Source: Aureivirga marina (lineage in GTDB: Bacteria > Bacteroidota > Bacteroidia > Flavobacteriales > Flavobacteriaceae). Taken from it: 64,000 nt of DNA. Below the pieces are notes generated by a model, which saw only the letters and a list, made by a program, of their open reading frames with translations, was not told where the DNA came from and did not search any database. The position numbers and the translations under genes are program-made. This document shows positions 34,676 to 42,706 of the stretch, one piece after another. Within the stretch, counting starts at the first letter, position 1, and every line of letters starts with the position of its first letter. The stretch spans positions 413,045-477,044 of the forward strand of contig NZ_JADPIB010000004.1 of the NCBI RefSeq assembly GCF_015767265.1, read 5' to 3'.

Positions 34676-35187
34676 TTCTTTTTCTGAAGATTATTAAGAA
34701 ATTCTTTATAAGTAATACTTGGGTTTGTATTTTTTTTAAGTTCCGCATGAATTTCCGCAATTTGTCTTTTAGGAATTCCTAATTTTTCCAATAAAAGCTT
34801 ATCTTCTTCCCAATTTTGAATGTCTGCTGGTTTTTTTTCTAGTTTTTGAACAGTTGGATATATTTTTCGAATATTTTGAAAAGAAGTTTCTTTTTTAAAT
34901 TCTAAAATTGCATCTAAAACATCTTGATACGAAATTTTATCACCCAATTTTTTAGTTGTTATTTTCATCATAAAAGGAACGAAAAAAGCCTTATCATAAA
35001 TGATATCTACATCTAATTGATCTACACCATTTTGTCCAACAAAAACTTGAAAATTTTCTCTAATTTCCTTTATTCCTTCTGCATTAGCCGTCACTTCTTG
35101 TGTAGCAATTGAAGCAAATTTTTTTGTAGTTTGACTAAAAGAAGTAAGTGTGATTAAAAATAAAAAAAGTAAAATAATTTTATGCAT
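34672..35187 (-). CDS. Exported hypothetical protein, partner of DUF4349 gene
   Basis: A 171-residue protein with a signal peptide (KIILLFLFLITLTSFSQ) starting at the ATG at 35187; an upstream ATG at 35244 would bury it. The mature part is alpha/beta with KFASIATQEVTANAEGIKEI, VDIIYDKAFFVPFMMKIT and a lysine-rich end. It overlaps the following DUF4349 gene by 4 bp, so both are made together and probably act together in the periplasm. No known domain recognised. Confidence 0.7.
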   Translation of the reverse strand: MHKIILLFLFLITLTSFSQTTKKFASIATQEVTANAEGIKEIRENFQVFVGQNGVDQLDVDIIYDKAFFVPFMMKITTKKLGDKISYQDVLDAILEFKKETSFQNIRKIYPTVQKLEKKPADIQNWEEDKLLLEKLGIPKRQIAEIHAELKKNTNPSITYKEFLNNLQKKK

Positions 35188-35289
35188 TGCTGATTTTTTT
35201 TCAAATGTATTAACTCTATTTTGATTACTAATAAAAGTGATCAAGTTTTTTAAATGAATTTATTTATTATTTATAAATATCGAAAATAA

Positions 35290-35322
35290 AAAAACAGCAT
35301 TTTTTAAAAATGCTGCTTTAAA
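35290..35322 (-). terminator. Terminator of the NTF2-like gene
   Basis: Stem AGCAGCATTTTT / AAAAATGCTGTT on the minus strand followed by eight T. Confidence 0.82.
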
Positions 35323-35338
35323 ATAAAATTAGGTCAAA

Positions 35339-35710
35339 CTATGTAATAATATTCGTGAAAATTTTATGTGTAATTTTCCATTGATTTCCCACTTTAATTA
35401 AAGTTAAATAATCATAATAATTATATTCCAACATTGGAACATGCGCTTTCACCATTGCAATTTCCCCAAGAATTTCTATTCCAAGAATTTTCATTTGAAA
35501 TGATTCTTTTAATTCTTTTGGACTTTTTCTTGTTTTTACACTTTCTAAATATTCAGAGATATTTTTGAAATAGAAATTTTCATTAATAATTCCATAAAGT
35601 TGTGTTTTAGAATCAAAACATGTTTCCAATTTCTGAACATTTCCTTCATAAATTCCTTCAAAATATGTAGAAATAAGCTTTTCTATTTTTGTGATTTCTT
35701 CTTTAAACAT
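35339..35710 (-). CDS. NTF2-like / putative lumazine-binding family protein
   Basis: A 123-residue single NTF2-like (SnoaL/DUF4440-type) domain: a first helix IEKLISTYFEGIYEGNVQKLETCF, DSKTQLYGI, the VKTRKSPKELKESFQ region and final strands IAMVKAHVPMLEYNYYDYLTLIKVGNQWKI plus THKIFTN. These cone-shaped folds bind or turn over small molecules. It is the last gene of the tautomerase-SDR operon (12 bp after the SDR), so it probably serves the same pathway. Confidence 0.85.
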   Translation of the reverse strand: MFKEEITKIEKLISTYFEGIYEGNVQKLETCFDSKTQLYGIINENFYFKNISEYLESVKTRKSPKELKESFQMKILGIEILGEIAMVKAHVPMLEYNYYDYLTLIKVGNQWKITHKIFTNIIT

Positions 35711-35722
35711 ATAATTATTTGA

Positions 35723-36466
35723 TTAAATGGAATGTCCGATTGTATGCCCTCCAGCAACATTAATAGTTTCTCCTGTTATAAAATCAGAAGTCGCTAAATA
35801 ATAAGCAGCTTCTGCAATTTCATTTGCTTCACCAATTCTATTTAAAAGATGTAAACCTGCTAAACTATCCGCATTTTCAACACCAATTTTCTTTTGTAAA
35901 GGACTTCGAATAATTCCAGGAGCAATAGTATTTACTTTGATATTATCTTTACCAAATTCTGTTGCTAATTGTCTTGTAAAAGCATGAATTGCACCTTTAC
36001 TTGTTAAGGGAGCAGAAGCAGGGAAACCACTAATTGCATGATCTACTAAAACAGTTCCGATATTGATAATAGAACCATTTTTTTGTTTTAACATTTGAGG
36101 AATTACCGCTTGTGAAGTAAAAAAAGTTCCTTTTAAATTGACATTCCAAAACATATCCAAATCATTTTCTTTCACTTCTAAAAATGGTTTTGGTGAAAAA
36201 ATTCCCGCATTATTGATTAAAACATCCACAGAACCAAAATTTTCCATCGCCAAAGCAACTAATTTTTCTCCAGTTTCTTTTTTACTAATATCTCCAGAGA
36301 AATAAATTGCATTTAAAGGAGAATTTAAATCTAAAAATGCTTTTTGTAGATTCTCAGAATTAGAGGAATTCATAATGACATTGCTTCCTTTTTCAATAAA
36401 ATGTTTTGCGATTTCTTTTCCAATTCCTGAAGAAGCACCTGTGATAATTACTGTTTTATTTTTCAT
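35723..36466 (-). CDS. SDR family oxidoreductase with atypical active site
   Basis: A 247-residue classical SDR: the cofactor motif TGASSGIGKE (~9-18), a NNAG motif, and the C-terminal IAEAAYYLATSDFITGETINVAGG. The start is the ATG at 36466 (MKNKTVIITGA). The catalytic segment reads SAPLTSKGAIHAF, with proline where the YxxxK tyrosine is expected; I recall a subgroup with SAP-ASKGAI here, so the change may be functional rather than a defect. It overlaps the tautomerase gene by 11 bp. It probably reduces or oxidises a small carbonyl compound. Confidence 0.85.
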   Translation of the reverse strand: MKNKTVIITGASSGIGKEIAKHFIEKGSNVIMNSSNSENLQKAFLDLNSPLNAIYFSGDISKKETGEKLVALAMENFGSVDVLINNAGIFSPKPFLEVKENDLDMFWNVNLKGTFFTSQAVIPQMLKQKNGSIINIGTVLVDHAISGFPASAPLTSKGAIHAFTRQLATEFGKDNIKVNTIAPGIIRSPLQKKIGVENADSLAGLHLLNRIGEANEIAEAAYYLATSDFITGETINVAGGHTIGHSI

Positions 36467-36665
36467 TTTTAAATTTTTTAGATTGTGCATATTGTTCCCC
36501 ATTAAATCCCCAATTTGTAATAGGAACTTCATCAATTACAATGTGAGTTGTTTCTGGTTTTTTATCTAAAACATCTACAAGAATTTTTGTAACTCCTTCA
36601 ATCAAAAGTTGTTTTTGTTTATTTGTTACATTTTCATCTGTAACTTTAATATTAATGTACGGCAT
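36456..36665 (-). CDS. 4-oxalocrotonate tautomerase family protein
   Basis: A 69-residue tautomerase (MPYINIKVTDENVTNKQKQ). After removal of Met1 the catalytic Pro is N-terminal, and the two family strands and helix follow (LLIEGVTKILVDVLDKKPETTHIVIDEV, ITNWGFNG). It is the first gene of a three-gene operon with an SDR and an NTF2-like protein. Together they look like a small-molecule (enol/keto) conversion or detoxification module. A 168 bp interspersed repeat lies upstream, between it and the Crp-type regulator. Confidence 0.9.
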   Translation of the reverse strand: MPYINIKVTDENVTNKQKQLLIEGVTKILVDVLDKKPETTHIVIDEVPITNWGFNGEQYAQSKKFKNEK

Positions 36666-36778
36666 ACTTTTTTTGTTTAAATATTATGGTACAAAGTTGT
36701 GGTGAAGTAAGAAGTTTTCTAAGGATGAAAATCACAAGTTTAATGTGATGTTTGTCACTTTTAAAAAGTAAAACTAAA

Positions 36779-36946
36779 TGACCTATTTTTTTAATCGTAA
36801 AAATCAAGAAATTTGAAAAAGAAAGACGAGAAACTGTTTGAGCGTTAGCGAGTTTTTTGAGTCTTTTTCAAATTTTGTAGATTTTAGATTAAAAAAATAA
36901 AGTCTTGATTTTTTTGATTCGTTTTTTTATCAAGAAAAAAATGAAT
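36779..36946. repeat. 168 bp structured interspersed repeat, copy 1
   Basis: Matches 48217-48384 over 168 bp with about five mismatches and no gaps. It contains an outer inverted repeat AAAAATCAAGA / TCTTGATTTTT and inside it AAATTTGAAAAAG / CTTTTTCAAATTT, followed by a second ATCAAGA arm. It encodes nothing. A partial third copy is at 49507-49546. Confidence 0.9.
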
Positions 36947-37006
36947 GACTTAAATGTTTAATTATCAAAAACAGATTTTTAATTAGTTTCAAAAAAATAA
37001 AAAAAA

Positions 37007-37567
37007 TTAGTTGTTTAATCGACTCAATGTTTCTCTAGAAACACCAAGATATGCTGCAATCATTTTTTTTGGAACTCTTTGAAATAGTGTAGGATATTGT
37101 TCTAAAAGAAGATTGTATTTTTCTTTGGTTGAATTTTTTAAAAGTGATAATATTCTATTTTGTAAAGCAATTCGTCCGTATTTACTTTTTTTAGCCCAAA
37201 AACGTTCCATTTTATGCATTTCAGAAGTTAGTTTTTCTCTATTTTCATAAGAAATATAAAGCAATTCACAATCTTCAATACAATCAATATAAATTTTTGA
37301 TTCTTTTTGAGTGGTAAATGATTCATAATCTGTAATCCACCAATTTTCCATAGCAAATTGCAGAATATGTTCTTTTCCATTTTCGTCTAAAAAATAATTT
37401 TTCAAACAACCTTTAATTACCCAAAATTCTTTTCGAACAATTTCACCTTCTTGTACAATAAATTGATGTTTTCTTCTTTTTATCGTTTCAAAATGACTTA
37501 AAATAAATTCGAATTCGTAATCCGTAAGTTTTACAATTTCTTCAATATGTTTGCGTAAAGGATGCAT
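37007..37567 (-). CDS. Crp/Fnr-type transcriptional regulator
   Basis: A 186-residue regulator: a cyclic-nucleotide-binding-like domain (residues ~15-125; QFIVQEGEIVRKEFWVIKGCLKNY, ILQFAMENWWITDYESF) and a C-terminal helix-turn-helix (RVPKKMIAAYLGVSRETLSRLN). This is the small Crp group common in Flavobacteriia, in which the nucleotide site is degenerate and the effector is unknown. Located upstream on the same strand of the tautomerase-SDR-NTF2 operon, it is the likely local regulator (inference). It is the last gene before the 168 bp repeat. Confidence 0.88.
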   Translation of the reverse strand: MHPLRKHIEEIVKLTDYEFEFILSHFETIKRRKHQFIVQEGEIVRKEFWVIKGCLKNYFLDENGKEHILQFAMENWWITDYESFTTQKESKIYIDCIEDCELLYISYENREKLTSEMHKMERFWAKKSKYGRIALQNRILSLLKNSTKEKYNLLLEQYPTLFQRVPKKMIAAYLGVSRETLSRLNN

Positions 37568-37635
37568 GATTTAAAAATTTTGGGCAAAGCTAAAATTTCA
37601 TAAAAGAAAAGCAAAGAATAATATTTAGAAAAGAT

Positions 37636-38784
37636 TTATAATTCTATGATCCAAGTATTTTCTATTTCTACTTCAACACCGTTAACAATTTTGGTAGCTT
37701 TTTTCATATTTTCTTTTTCCCATTCTTCATAAGTTGGTTGTTTTAAATTTTTTCCACCTTTATGTGGATTTTGAACATATCCTTTTGCTGGACTTGGTAA
37801 TTCTTCTTTACACTTTTCAGAACAAATATTTGCAAGTAAAGGAACTGTATCTGTAGCAATTTTTAAAGTAATCCAATATTGATCAGTTTCAGCATGGGTC
37901 ATATCTTTTTCACAAATACTACATTTTACGGAATCATTTTCGTCATATCGTACAGGGTTATCATAAAGATCTGGGAACGTTAAACGATTCTTATAATTTC
38001 CAAAAAGTGCTCGAGTACTAATTGTACTGGATGTTAGATTTTTACATTTTGTAATTTCATAAGGAAACCAATGTAAAAAATAAGATGTATAAGGCGTAAA
38101 TTCTTTCAATGATTTCATTTCTGAAATTTCTGGTGGAATTCTTTTAATTTGGCTCCCGTATAATATTACTTCTTCTACTTTATCAAGTTTAGAAATAGAT
38201 TTAGGAAGTGTATGAATTTCAAAATATAAATCCCCTAAATAATCTATAGGTCTAAATATTTTGTCTTCATTTTTATGAATAATTTCTACATATTCACAAA
38301 GTTTTTTCCAAGCTACCGAATTTTTATCTTGAATGTTTTTTTGTTCTTTTTTGAATTTAATATTTTCTAAATCGATACTTAATTCATTAAAAAACGCTAT
38401 TAAATTGCTATTTTTTTCCCAATGCAAAAAATCATCAGGTGACTGAATAATAGTTGAAATTTCCTGATAATATGTTTTTAATAAATCATATTCATATTTA
38501 AAATCATATTTAGGATATAAATCTAAATATTTTCTACAAACAGGAACTTTTGAATTTATATAATATTCAAGGTTTCTATTTAAATAAACAATAGAATCAA
38601 GGTTTTGATTTATAAGAGAAACTAGAGGAGTGTCAAATCCATTTTCTTCAATTTTTAAAATTAAATTATCGGTTGATTTATAAGTAATGGAAATTTCTGT
38701 AACCTCTATTTTTTCAAATCCAAGCTTTACTAATTCATTAGAATTTTCATAAAATTTTATATAAGCTGTTTCTGGAATAGACAT
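37636..38784 (-). CDS. Cytoplasmic protein with LRR segment and C-terminal Cys cluster
   Basis: A 382-residue protein without a signal peptide. The first ~190 residues are helical and not recognised. Residues ~195-275 contain LRR-like repeats (LPKSISKLDKVEEVILYGSQIKRIPPEISEMKSL). A cysteine cluster follows (CSICEKDM ... CSEKCKEELP, ~291-328) that resembles a treble-clef or zinc-ribbon. The layout is that of STM4015/immunity-like LRR proteins, but the role is unknown. The gene stands alone. Confidence 0.65.
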   Translation of the reverse strand: MSIPETAYIKFYENSNELVKLGFEKIEVTEISITYKSTDNLILKIEENGFDTPLVSLINQNLDSIVYLNRNLEYYINSKVPVCRKYLDLYPKYDFKYEYDLLKTYYQEISTIIQSPDDFLHWEKNSNLIAFFNELSIDLENIKFKKEQKNIQDKNSVAWKKLCEYVEIIHKNEDKIFRPIDYLGDLYFEIHTLPKSISKLDKVEEVILYGSQIKRIPPEISEMKSLKEFTPYTSYFLHWFPYEITKCKNLTSSTISTRALFGNYKNRLTFPDLYDNPVRYDENDSVKCSICEKDMTHAETDQYWITLKIATDTVPLLANICSEKCKEELPSPAKGYVQNPHKGGKNLKQPTYEEWEKENMKKATKIVNGVEVEIENTWIIEL

Positions 38785-38817
38785 ATTTTTTATTTCAAAA
38801 ATAAACTTTTAAAACAA

Positions 38818-39855
38818 TCAATCTTTCTTTTTACGTAATATTTTTACAATTCGATTATAAATAATCTCAGATAAATTCCAATTAAAACCCTTAAAATCTG
38901 TTGGACTTGTAAATTGAATTACGACAGCATCTAAATCTTTATGATATTTTGCAATACTTTGGTATCCAGGAATTAATCCAGTATGATTATAAATATAAAG
39001 TTCGTCATAGATTTCTTTTTCTCCATTTTTAAACAAAGAGCCATTATTTAAAGCTCTTAGAAAAGTTGCAACATCTTGTGCAGTAGCGATCATTCCTTGT
39101 TTATCTGTTTTTAAATCTACATCATATCCAACATGATAACCACTAACAATTTTATCTAAATTTTCAATTTCATCAAGAGAAGCGAAAGTGTTTTTTAGAT
39201 TTAATGGAATTAAAATTTCTTCTTTAATATATTGATGAAAAGAATAACCGAGAGTTTTATTCATTAAATCTCTTAAAAGTAAATAATTTGTATTGCTATA
39301 TTCATAACTCTCATCTGGAGCAAAATTAGCAGGAAGATTATAAATTAAAGCTAGTTTTTCTTTACTTGTTTCTTTCGGATTTGCCCAATAATTAGGATAA
39401 TTTGTGAAATTTGGAATTCCACTACGATGTTGCACTAACATTTTGATAGTTATTTTATCAATATTTTCAATTTTACCTTTTAATTCAGGGAAATAATCAG
39501 CGACTGTCTTTTGTAAATCAATTTTTTTATCATTTGCTAATTTTGTTATGGCAACAGCAACATATAATTTACTAATACTAGCAATTTTAAACAAAGCATG
39601 AGGATTTGCAGGAATTTTTTGTTTTGGATCGTGCCAACCTGAAGCATAAAAAGTAGGAGATTTTCCAGCTTCATCAATATAAACAATTGTTGCATCAAAT
39701 CCGTGATCAACAGCTTTGTTTACTTCTTCTTGAATAGAATTTGGTAAAGGTAAAATCCAAGCATAAACCAAAATCCATGGAACATAAAATAAAGAAATTA
39801 CAGTTCCGATAATTAACAAAAATTGAAAGATTCTTTTTTTCTTATTCTTAGCCAT
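38818..39855 (-). CDS. Serine beta-lactamase-like hydrolase (class C / DD-peptidase family)
   Basis: A 345-residue serine hydrolase anchored by an N-terminal membrane helix (FQFLLIIGTVISLFYVPWILVYAWI). The three family motifs are visible: SISK with the nucleophile Ser (KIASISKLYVA), YSN (ESYEYSNTNYLLL) and HTG (YNHTGLIPGY). Start ATG 39855 is chosen over an upstream ATG because it fits the membrane anchor. Substrate is unknown; D-alanyl-D-alanine peptidase or esterase activity is plausible rather than antibiotic resistance. It lies on the minus strand without operon partner. Confidence 0.85.
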   Translation of the reverse strand: MAKNKKKRIFQFLLIIGTVISLFYVPWILVYAWILPLPNSIQEEVNKAVDHGFDATIVYIDEAGKSPTFYASGWHDPKQKIPANPHALFKIASISKLYVAVAITKLANDKKIDLQKTVADYFPELKGKIENIDKITIKMLVQHRSGIPNFTNYPNYWANPKETSKEKLALIYNLPANFAPDESYEYSNTNYLLLRDLMNKTLGYSFHQYIKEEILIPLNLKNTFASLDEIENLDKIVSGYHVGYDVDLKTDKQGMIATAQDVATFLRALNNGSLFKNGEKEIYDELYIYNHTGLIPGYQSIAKYHKDLDAVVIQFTSPTDFKGFNWNLSEIIYNRIVKILRKKKD

Positions 39856-39912
39856 GATTTGAAATTTAATAATTACCAAGATATAAGAATTCATTTTAAT
39901 TTTAACAGAATT

Positions 39913-39944
39913 AAAAAAAAATCCCCTCCAAAAAGAAGGGGATA
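39913..39944 (-). terminator. Minus-strand terminator
   Basis: On the minus strand, TCCCCTTC-loop-GGAGGGGA is followed by nine T. It lies 380 bp after the merC-like stop, with no gene in between. Confidence 0.75.
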
Positions 39945-40327
39945 AAGTAATTGTCAGAAATGGTTAATTATATACTCAATTGTTTTTACATTCTATTTGG
40001 ACATGGATTCCAATCACAACAAAATTATTTACATCTGTAATTATCTTTCGTTTTAACTAATTTTAAAATTTCTCCATTTACTTAATTTTCCTCCAATGTC
40101 TATTAATAATACCAAAAAAATAAAACTAAAGTTATTCAATAAAATAAAAATCCTAATTTCTGAAAGTCCTCAATTACTATTCAAAATCCATCAATCAAAA
40201 GTTTGAAAAACATTCCTTAAGATAACAGTTTTAAAATTCAATTTATGAGCATATTTTATCTATTAATTCAAATATTTTTGCGTATGCTGCTTTAAAAAAT
40301 GAATGTTTATTCGAATTTTGACTAATA
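39945..40327. other. Gene-free region between the merC-like gene and a terminator
   Basis: No complete gene is seen. A minus-strand frame at 39986-40080 reads a Lys-rich stretch and then a Cys-rich end (FCCDWNPCPNRM) but is broken by an internal stop. TATTTTTG at 40273-40280 is a plus-strand -7-like element that would read antisense into the merC-like gene. Otherwise featureless AT-rich DNA. Confidence 0.35.
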
Positions 40328-40735
40328 TTATTTATAATTATTTACACAACATTCTTCCGATTTACATTGACAATACTTTAGATTATATAAATGCAGTCCA
40401 ACAAGAATTAAAGCTGCAACATAGGTAAATACTTCAGCAATCTTGAATAATTCTATTTTTTCATTGATAAGCACTCCAAACAATAACACCCAACTTATCC
40501 ATAAACTAGGTTTCATAAATTTCTTTGAAGACGTTTGTGTTGAGCGATAAACAGCAAAAAAAGAAATGAATAAAAAGACATAATCTAAGTTTTTCCACCA
40601 ATCTGGTGCTAATTCATGATTCCCCACAGAATAAGCTTGGGTGATAAAAAGTACTGGAGTTGCAAGACAGTGTATCATGCATAAAGTTCCTGCAATTACT
40701 CCAAATGTATCTGGTTTATGTAATGTTATTTTCAC
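40328..40735 (-). CDS. MerC domain membrane protein
   Basis: A 135-residue MerC-type protein with four membrane segments. The first has the paired-cysteine region of the family (GTLCMIHCLATPVLF, C18 and C22), and the C-terminus is Cys-rich (KYCQCKSEECCVNNYK). MerC proteins carry Hg2+ in mercury operons, but Flavobacteriia have many linked to Fur-type regulators, so a role in zinc or another metal is more likely here (inference). It is divergent from a Fur-family gene, and two palindromes in the gap suggest metal-responsive repression. Confidence 0.85.
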   Translation of the reverse strand: MKITLHKPDTFGVIAGTLCMIHCLATPVLFITQAYSVGNHELAPDWWKNLDYVFLFISFFAVYRSTQTSSKKFMKPSLWISWVLLFGVLINEKIELFKIAEVFTYVAALILVGLHLYNLKYCQCKSEECCVNNYK

Positions 40736-40751
40736 TATTTAATATAATTAA

Positions 40752-40766
40752 TGCAACTGAGTTGCA
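40752..40766. promoter_or_regulatory. Fur/Zur-type palindromic operator 1
   Basis: TGCAACTGAGTTGCA is a perfect 7-1-7 inverted repeat, the geometry of Fur/Zur boxes, in the merC/fur divergent gap. Confidence 0.65.
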
Positions 40767-40789
40767 AATATAGGAATAAAATTTGTTAA

Positions 40790-40804
40790 TGCAACTCAAT
40801 TGTA
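40790..40804. promoter_or_regulatory. Fur/Zur-type palindromic operator 2
   Basis: TGCAACTCAATTGTA, a near-perfect copy of operator 1, sits between it and the Fur-family start and just upstream of its -7 element. Confidence 0.6.
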
Positions 40805-40805
40805 A

Positions 40806-40813
40806 TAAATTTG
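40806..40813 (+). promoter_or_regulatory. -7 element immediately before the Fur-family start codon
   Basis: TAAATTTG with only 4 bases to the ATG at 40818, the same geometry as the deaminase gene; suggests a leaderless mRNA. Confidence 0.5.
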
Positions 40814-40817
40814 CGAT

Positions 40818-41201
40818 ATGGGAATTATTAGAAAAACACAATCTGTAGAGGTTCTGTTAAATGAATTTCAAGAAAAATCAAATGCAATTTCTGCAATCGA
40901 ATTAATCAAACGCCTTAGTTCACAAATTAATAAAACAACGGTTTATCGTGTGTTGGATAAATTGGAAGATGATGGTGTTTTACATTCTTTTTTAGATAAT
41001 AGTGGAATAAAATGGTATGCGAAATGTAATGATTGTTCAAAAGCTGGACATACGGATATGCATCCGCATTTTCAATGTGTAAGTTGTGGAAAAGTCGACT
41101 GTTTATCCATTGAAGTTACAATTCCACCAATTCCAAATCGAGAAATTGAAGTTTCACAGATTTTGATTCAGGGGAGATGTGAAAGTTGTAATGTGAAGTA
41201 A
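40818..41201 (+). CDS. Fur family transcriptional regulator
   Basis: A 127-residue Fur family repressor. It has a winged helix domain (residues ~1-80: AISAIELIKRLSSQINKTTVYRVLDKLEDDGVL) and a metal domain with CNDCSKAGHTDMHPHFQCVSCGKVDCL and a final CESC; two CxxC pairs fit the structural zinc site. It is short and lacks a histidine-rich C-terminus. The two palindromes next to it make autoregulation and merC control likely. Zur-like or a metal-stress sensor are the options; the metal is not determined. Confidence 0.85.
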   Translation: MGIIRKTQSVEVLLNEFQEKSNAISAIELIKRLSSQINKTTVYRVLDKLEDDGVLHSFLDNSGIKWYAKCNDCSKAGHTDMHPHFQCVSCGKVDCLSIEVTIPPIPNREIEVSQILIQGRCESCNVK

Positions 41202-41227
41202 AAAAATCCCCTTTTATTAAGAAGGGG
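41201..41227 (-). terminator. Terminator between Fur-family and oxygenase genes
   Basis: CCCCTTTT / GAAGGGG hairpin next to an A-tract; best read on the minus strand, where T follows, so it mainly serves the oxygenase gene. Confidence 0.6.
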
Positions 41228-41298
41228 AAATGTGCTTTTTATTTTCTATGGTTTAAAATCTAACCATTAAAACTAGTTGTAGAATATATTTTAAATAA

Positions 41299-41838
41299 TT
41301 ATTTCTCAAACATTATATCCGTTCGTAAAGCGTATTTTGTTCCTTCAGTTACTTTGCAACCTTTATGCTTTATTTCATGTAAAAATATTAAAGCAGTTCC
41401 TGTTTTTGGTTGCACTGAAAATGTATCAAATTCTGTTTCACCTCCTTCAAATTCCTCGTTAAGATAAATCATCAACGTCAATCGACTTTCCTCATTTTCA
41501 TTTCTAACAAATCTACCATCTCGATGTTTATTAAAACGTTCTCCTATATCATATTTATAGAATCGAAATTGTTCATTAACACCTAAAGGTTCTTTTCCGT
41601 CAACAGAAGGAATGAATGATTTTATTTTGTTCCAGATTTCAGTTGCTAAATCTTCGTCATTTATTATAACTCTTGTATTATTTCGAATCCCTTTAATCAT
41701 TTTTGGACCTGAAAGGGTAGAAACGGTTGCTTCTTTGAATCCGATAGATTCACTATAATTTATAAAGGATAAACATTCTTTTTCAGTTAAAAATCCTTCA
41801 ATGGTGAAAACATCTGGTGTTATTATGTGCTTTTTCAT
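41299..41838 (-). CDS. 2OG-Fe(II) oxygenase (prolyl 4-hydroxylase-like)
   Basis: A 179-residue dioxygenase. The iron-binding H-x-D is in RFNKHRDGRF (H~112, D~114) and the distal histidine in FLHEIKHKGCKV, followed by the 2-oxoglutarate arginine (TKYALRTDIMF). Strands such as LTLMIYLNEEFEGGETEF belong to the jelly-roll core. The start is the ATG at 41838; a TTG four codons earlier is possible. Such single-domain enzymes hydroxylate proteins, peptides or small molecules; substrate unknown. Copy 1 of the ~84 bp terminator-promoter element is 86 bp upstream. Confidence 0.85.
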   Translation of the reverse strand: MKKHIITPDVFTIEGFLTEKECLSFINYSESIGFKEATVSTLSGPKMIKGIRNNTRVIINDEDLATEIWNKIKSFIPSVDGKEPLGVNEQFRFYKYDIGERFNKHRDGRFVRNENEESRLTLMIYLNEEFEGGETEFDTFSVQPKTGTALIFLHEIKHKGCKVTEGTKYALRTDIMFEK

Positions 41839-41923
41839 TTTTTTAATCAATAAGTTTCAATTCAGGGTTTAATTATCTAATAGCATACAAACTAATTATA
41901 ATGGAAATTTCTGTTATTTTATA

Positions 41924-42003
41924 TTTCATAGCAGCAGATTGTCAAATGCAAAAGAACTCTTACAAATAAACAAAAAAGCATATTAAAATGTTGTTTAAGC
42001 TTT
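41924..42003 (-). repeat. Terminator-promoter element, copy R1 (degenerate hairpin)
   Basis: Shares with R2 and R3 the core tttcatagcagcagattg, aaatg, gaactctta and aataaacaaaaaagcatatt. Read on the minus strand it is a hairpin, a T-run, TTG and a -7-like TGCATTTG. The second hairpin arm is degraded. It separates the gene at 42024 from the oxygenase gene. Confidence 0.85.
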
Positions 42004-42023
42004 GAGATTGTTTTACATGATTT

Positions 42024-42497
42024 TTAACTCAGTTCTTTATTATGGTGCGAATTTTTATTTAAATATTTTGGATTTAAAATTTCTTTCTTATAATCTTCTT
42101 TTCTAAAAAATGGCCAAAATTCTTTATCTCCAATTTTATTTTCTTCAATTGCATTATTAGATTTATTTATAGGAAAGTTTAAGGTTAATAGATTATAAAT
42201 TTCTCTTAGTAAGTTTCTCTTTTCTGATTTCCATTCATATTCAAGATCTGATTTTAAAAATAAAATAAATCTTTTCACGAGAATTTCATTTTCAAGACAT
42301 ATTTTATGTTTCCCAATATTTAAATGTTCTTTTAAATCATCATAAGCAAACCAGAATACATTAGAAATTTCTCTAACAGCTTTATCTTCTGATCTGTTAA
42401 TTAGTTCAGTTCTATCAATGAACTCAAAATTCGTTATTTGTTCAGAAACATAATGTCTTAAATTTTCTGCTAATAAATTTCTTTCTTTTCTGTTCAT
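42024..42497 (-). CDS. Hypothetical helical protein (cassette 1)
   Basis: A 157-residue soluble protein. The pattern NLLAENLRHYVSEQITNFEF, AVREISNVFWFAYDDLKEH, ENEILVKRFILFLKSDLEYEW resembles small hypotheticals that I recall from integron cassettes and defence or toxin-immunity neighbourhoods, all without assigned function. There is no signal peptide or catalytic motif. It is bounded by repeat copies R1 (3') and R2 (5'), so it forms an excisable unit if the repeats recombine. Function unknown. Confidence 0.6.
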   Translation of the reverse strand: MNRKERNLLAENLRHYVSEQITNFEFIDRTELINRSEDKAVREISNVFWFAYDDLKEHLNIGKHKICLENEILVKRFILFLKSDLEYEWKSEKRNLLREIYNLLTLNFPINKSNNAIEENKIGDKEFWPFFRKEDYKKEILNPKYLNKNSHHNKELS

Positions 42498-42583
42498 TTT
42501 AATTTTATTTTAAATACATCATAATATAACAATAACAGGAATTCCTATTATTTCTACAACTATAAAATTTCTGTAAGTTTATG

Positions 42584-42669
42584 TTTCATAGCAGTAGATT
42601 GCCAAATGTAAATGAACTCTTATAAATAAACAAAAAAGCATATTAAAATGTTGTTTTAATATGCTTTGG
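42584..42669 (-). repeat. Terminator-promoter element, copy R2
   Basis: Intact copy. On the minus strand: a 13 bp stem (AAAGCATATTAAA and complement), TTTTTT, TTG, a 20 nt spacer, TACATTTG (42610-42603) and the conserved tail ending CTGCTATGAAA. It ends the gene at 42707 and could start transcription of the gene at 42024. Confidence 0.9.
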
Positions 42670-42706
42670 AAAATATTTTTAAAATGTTAAAACTCATTTA
42701 CTTGAT

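Noticed and set aside
37636..38784. Polymorphic-toxin immunity protein
   Set aside because: The LRR and Cys-cluster architecture is compatible, but no toxin gene is adjacent, so the claim is not supported.
40273..40280. Plus-strand promoter for an antisense RNA to the merC-like gene
   Set aside because: Only the -7 element matches; there is no TTG at the right distance and no terminator in that direction.
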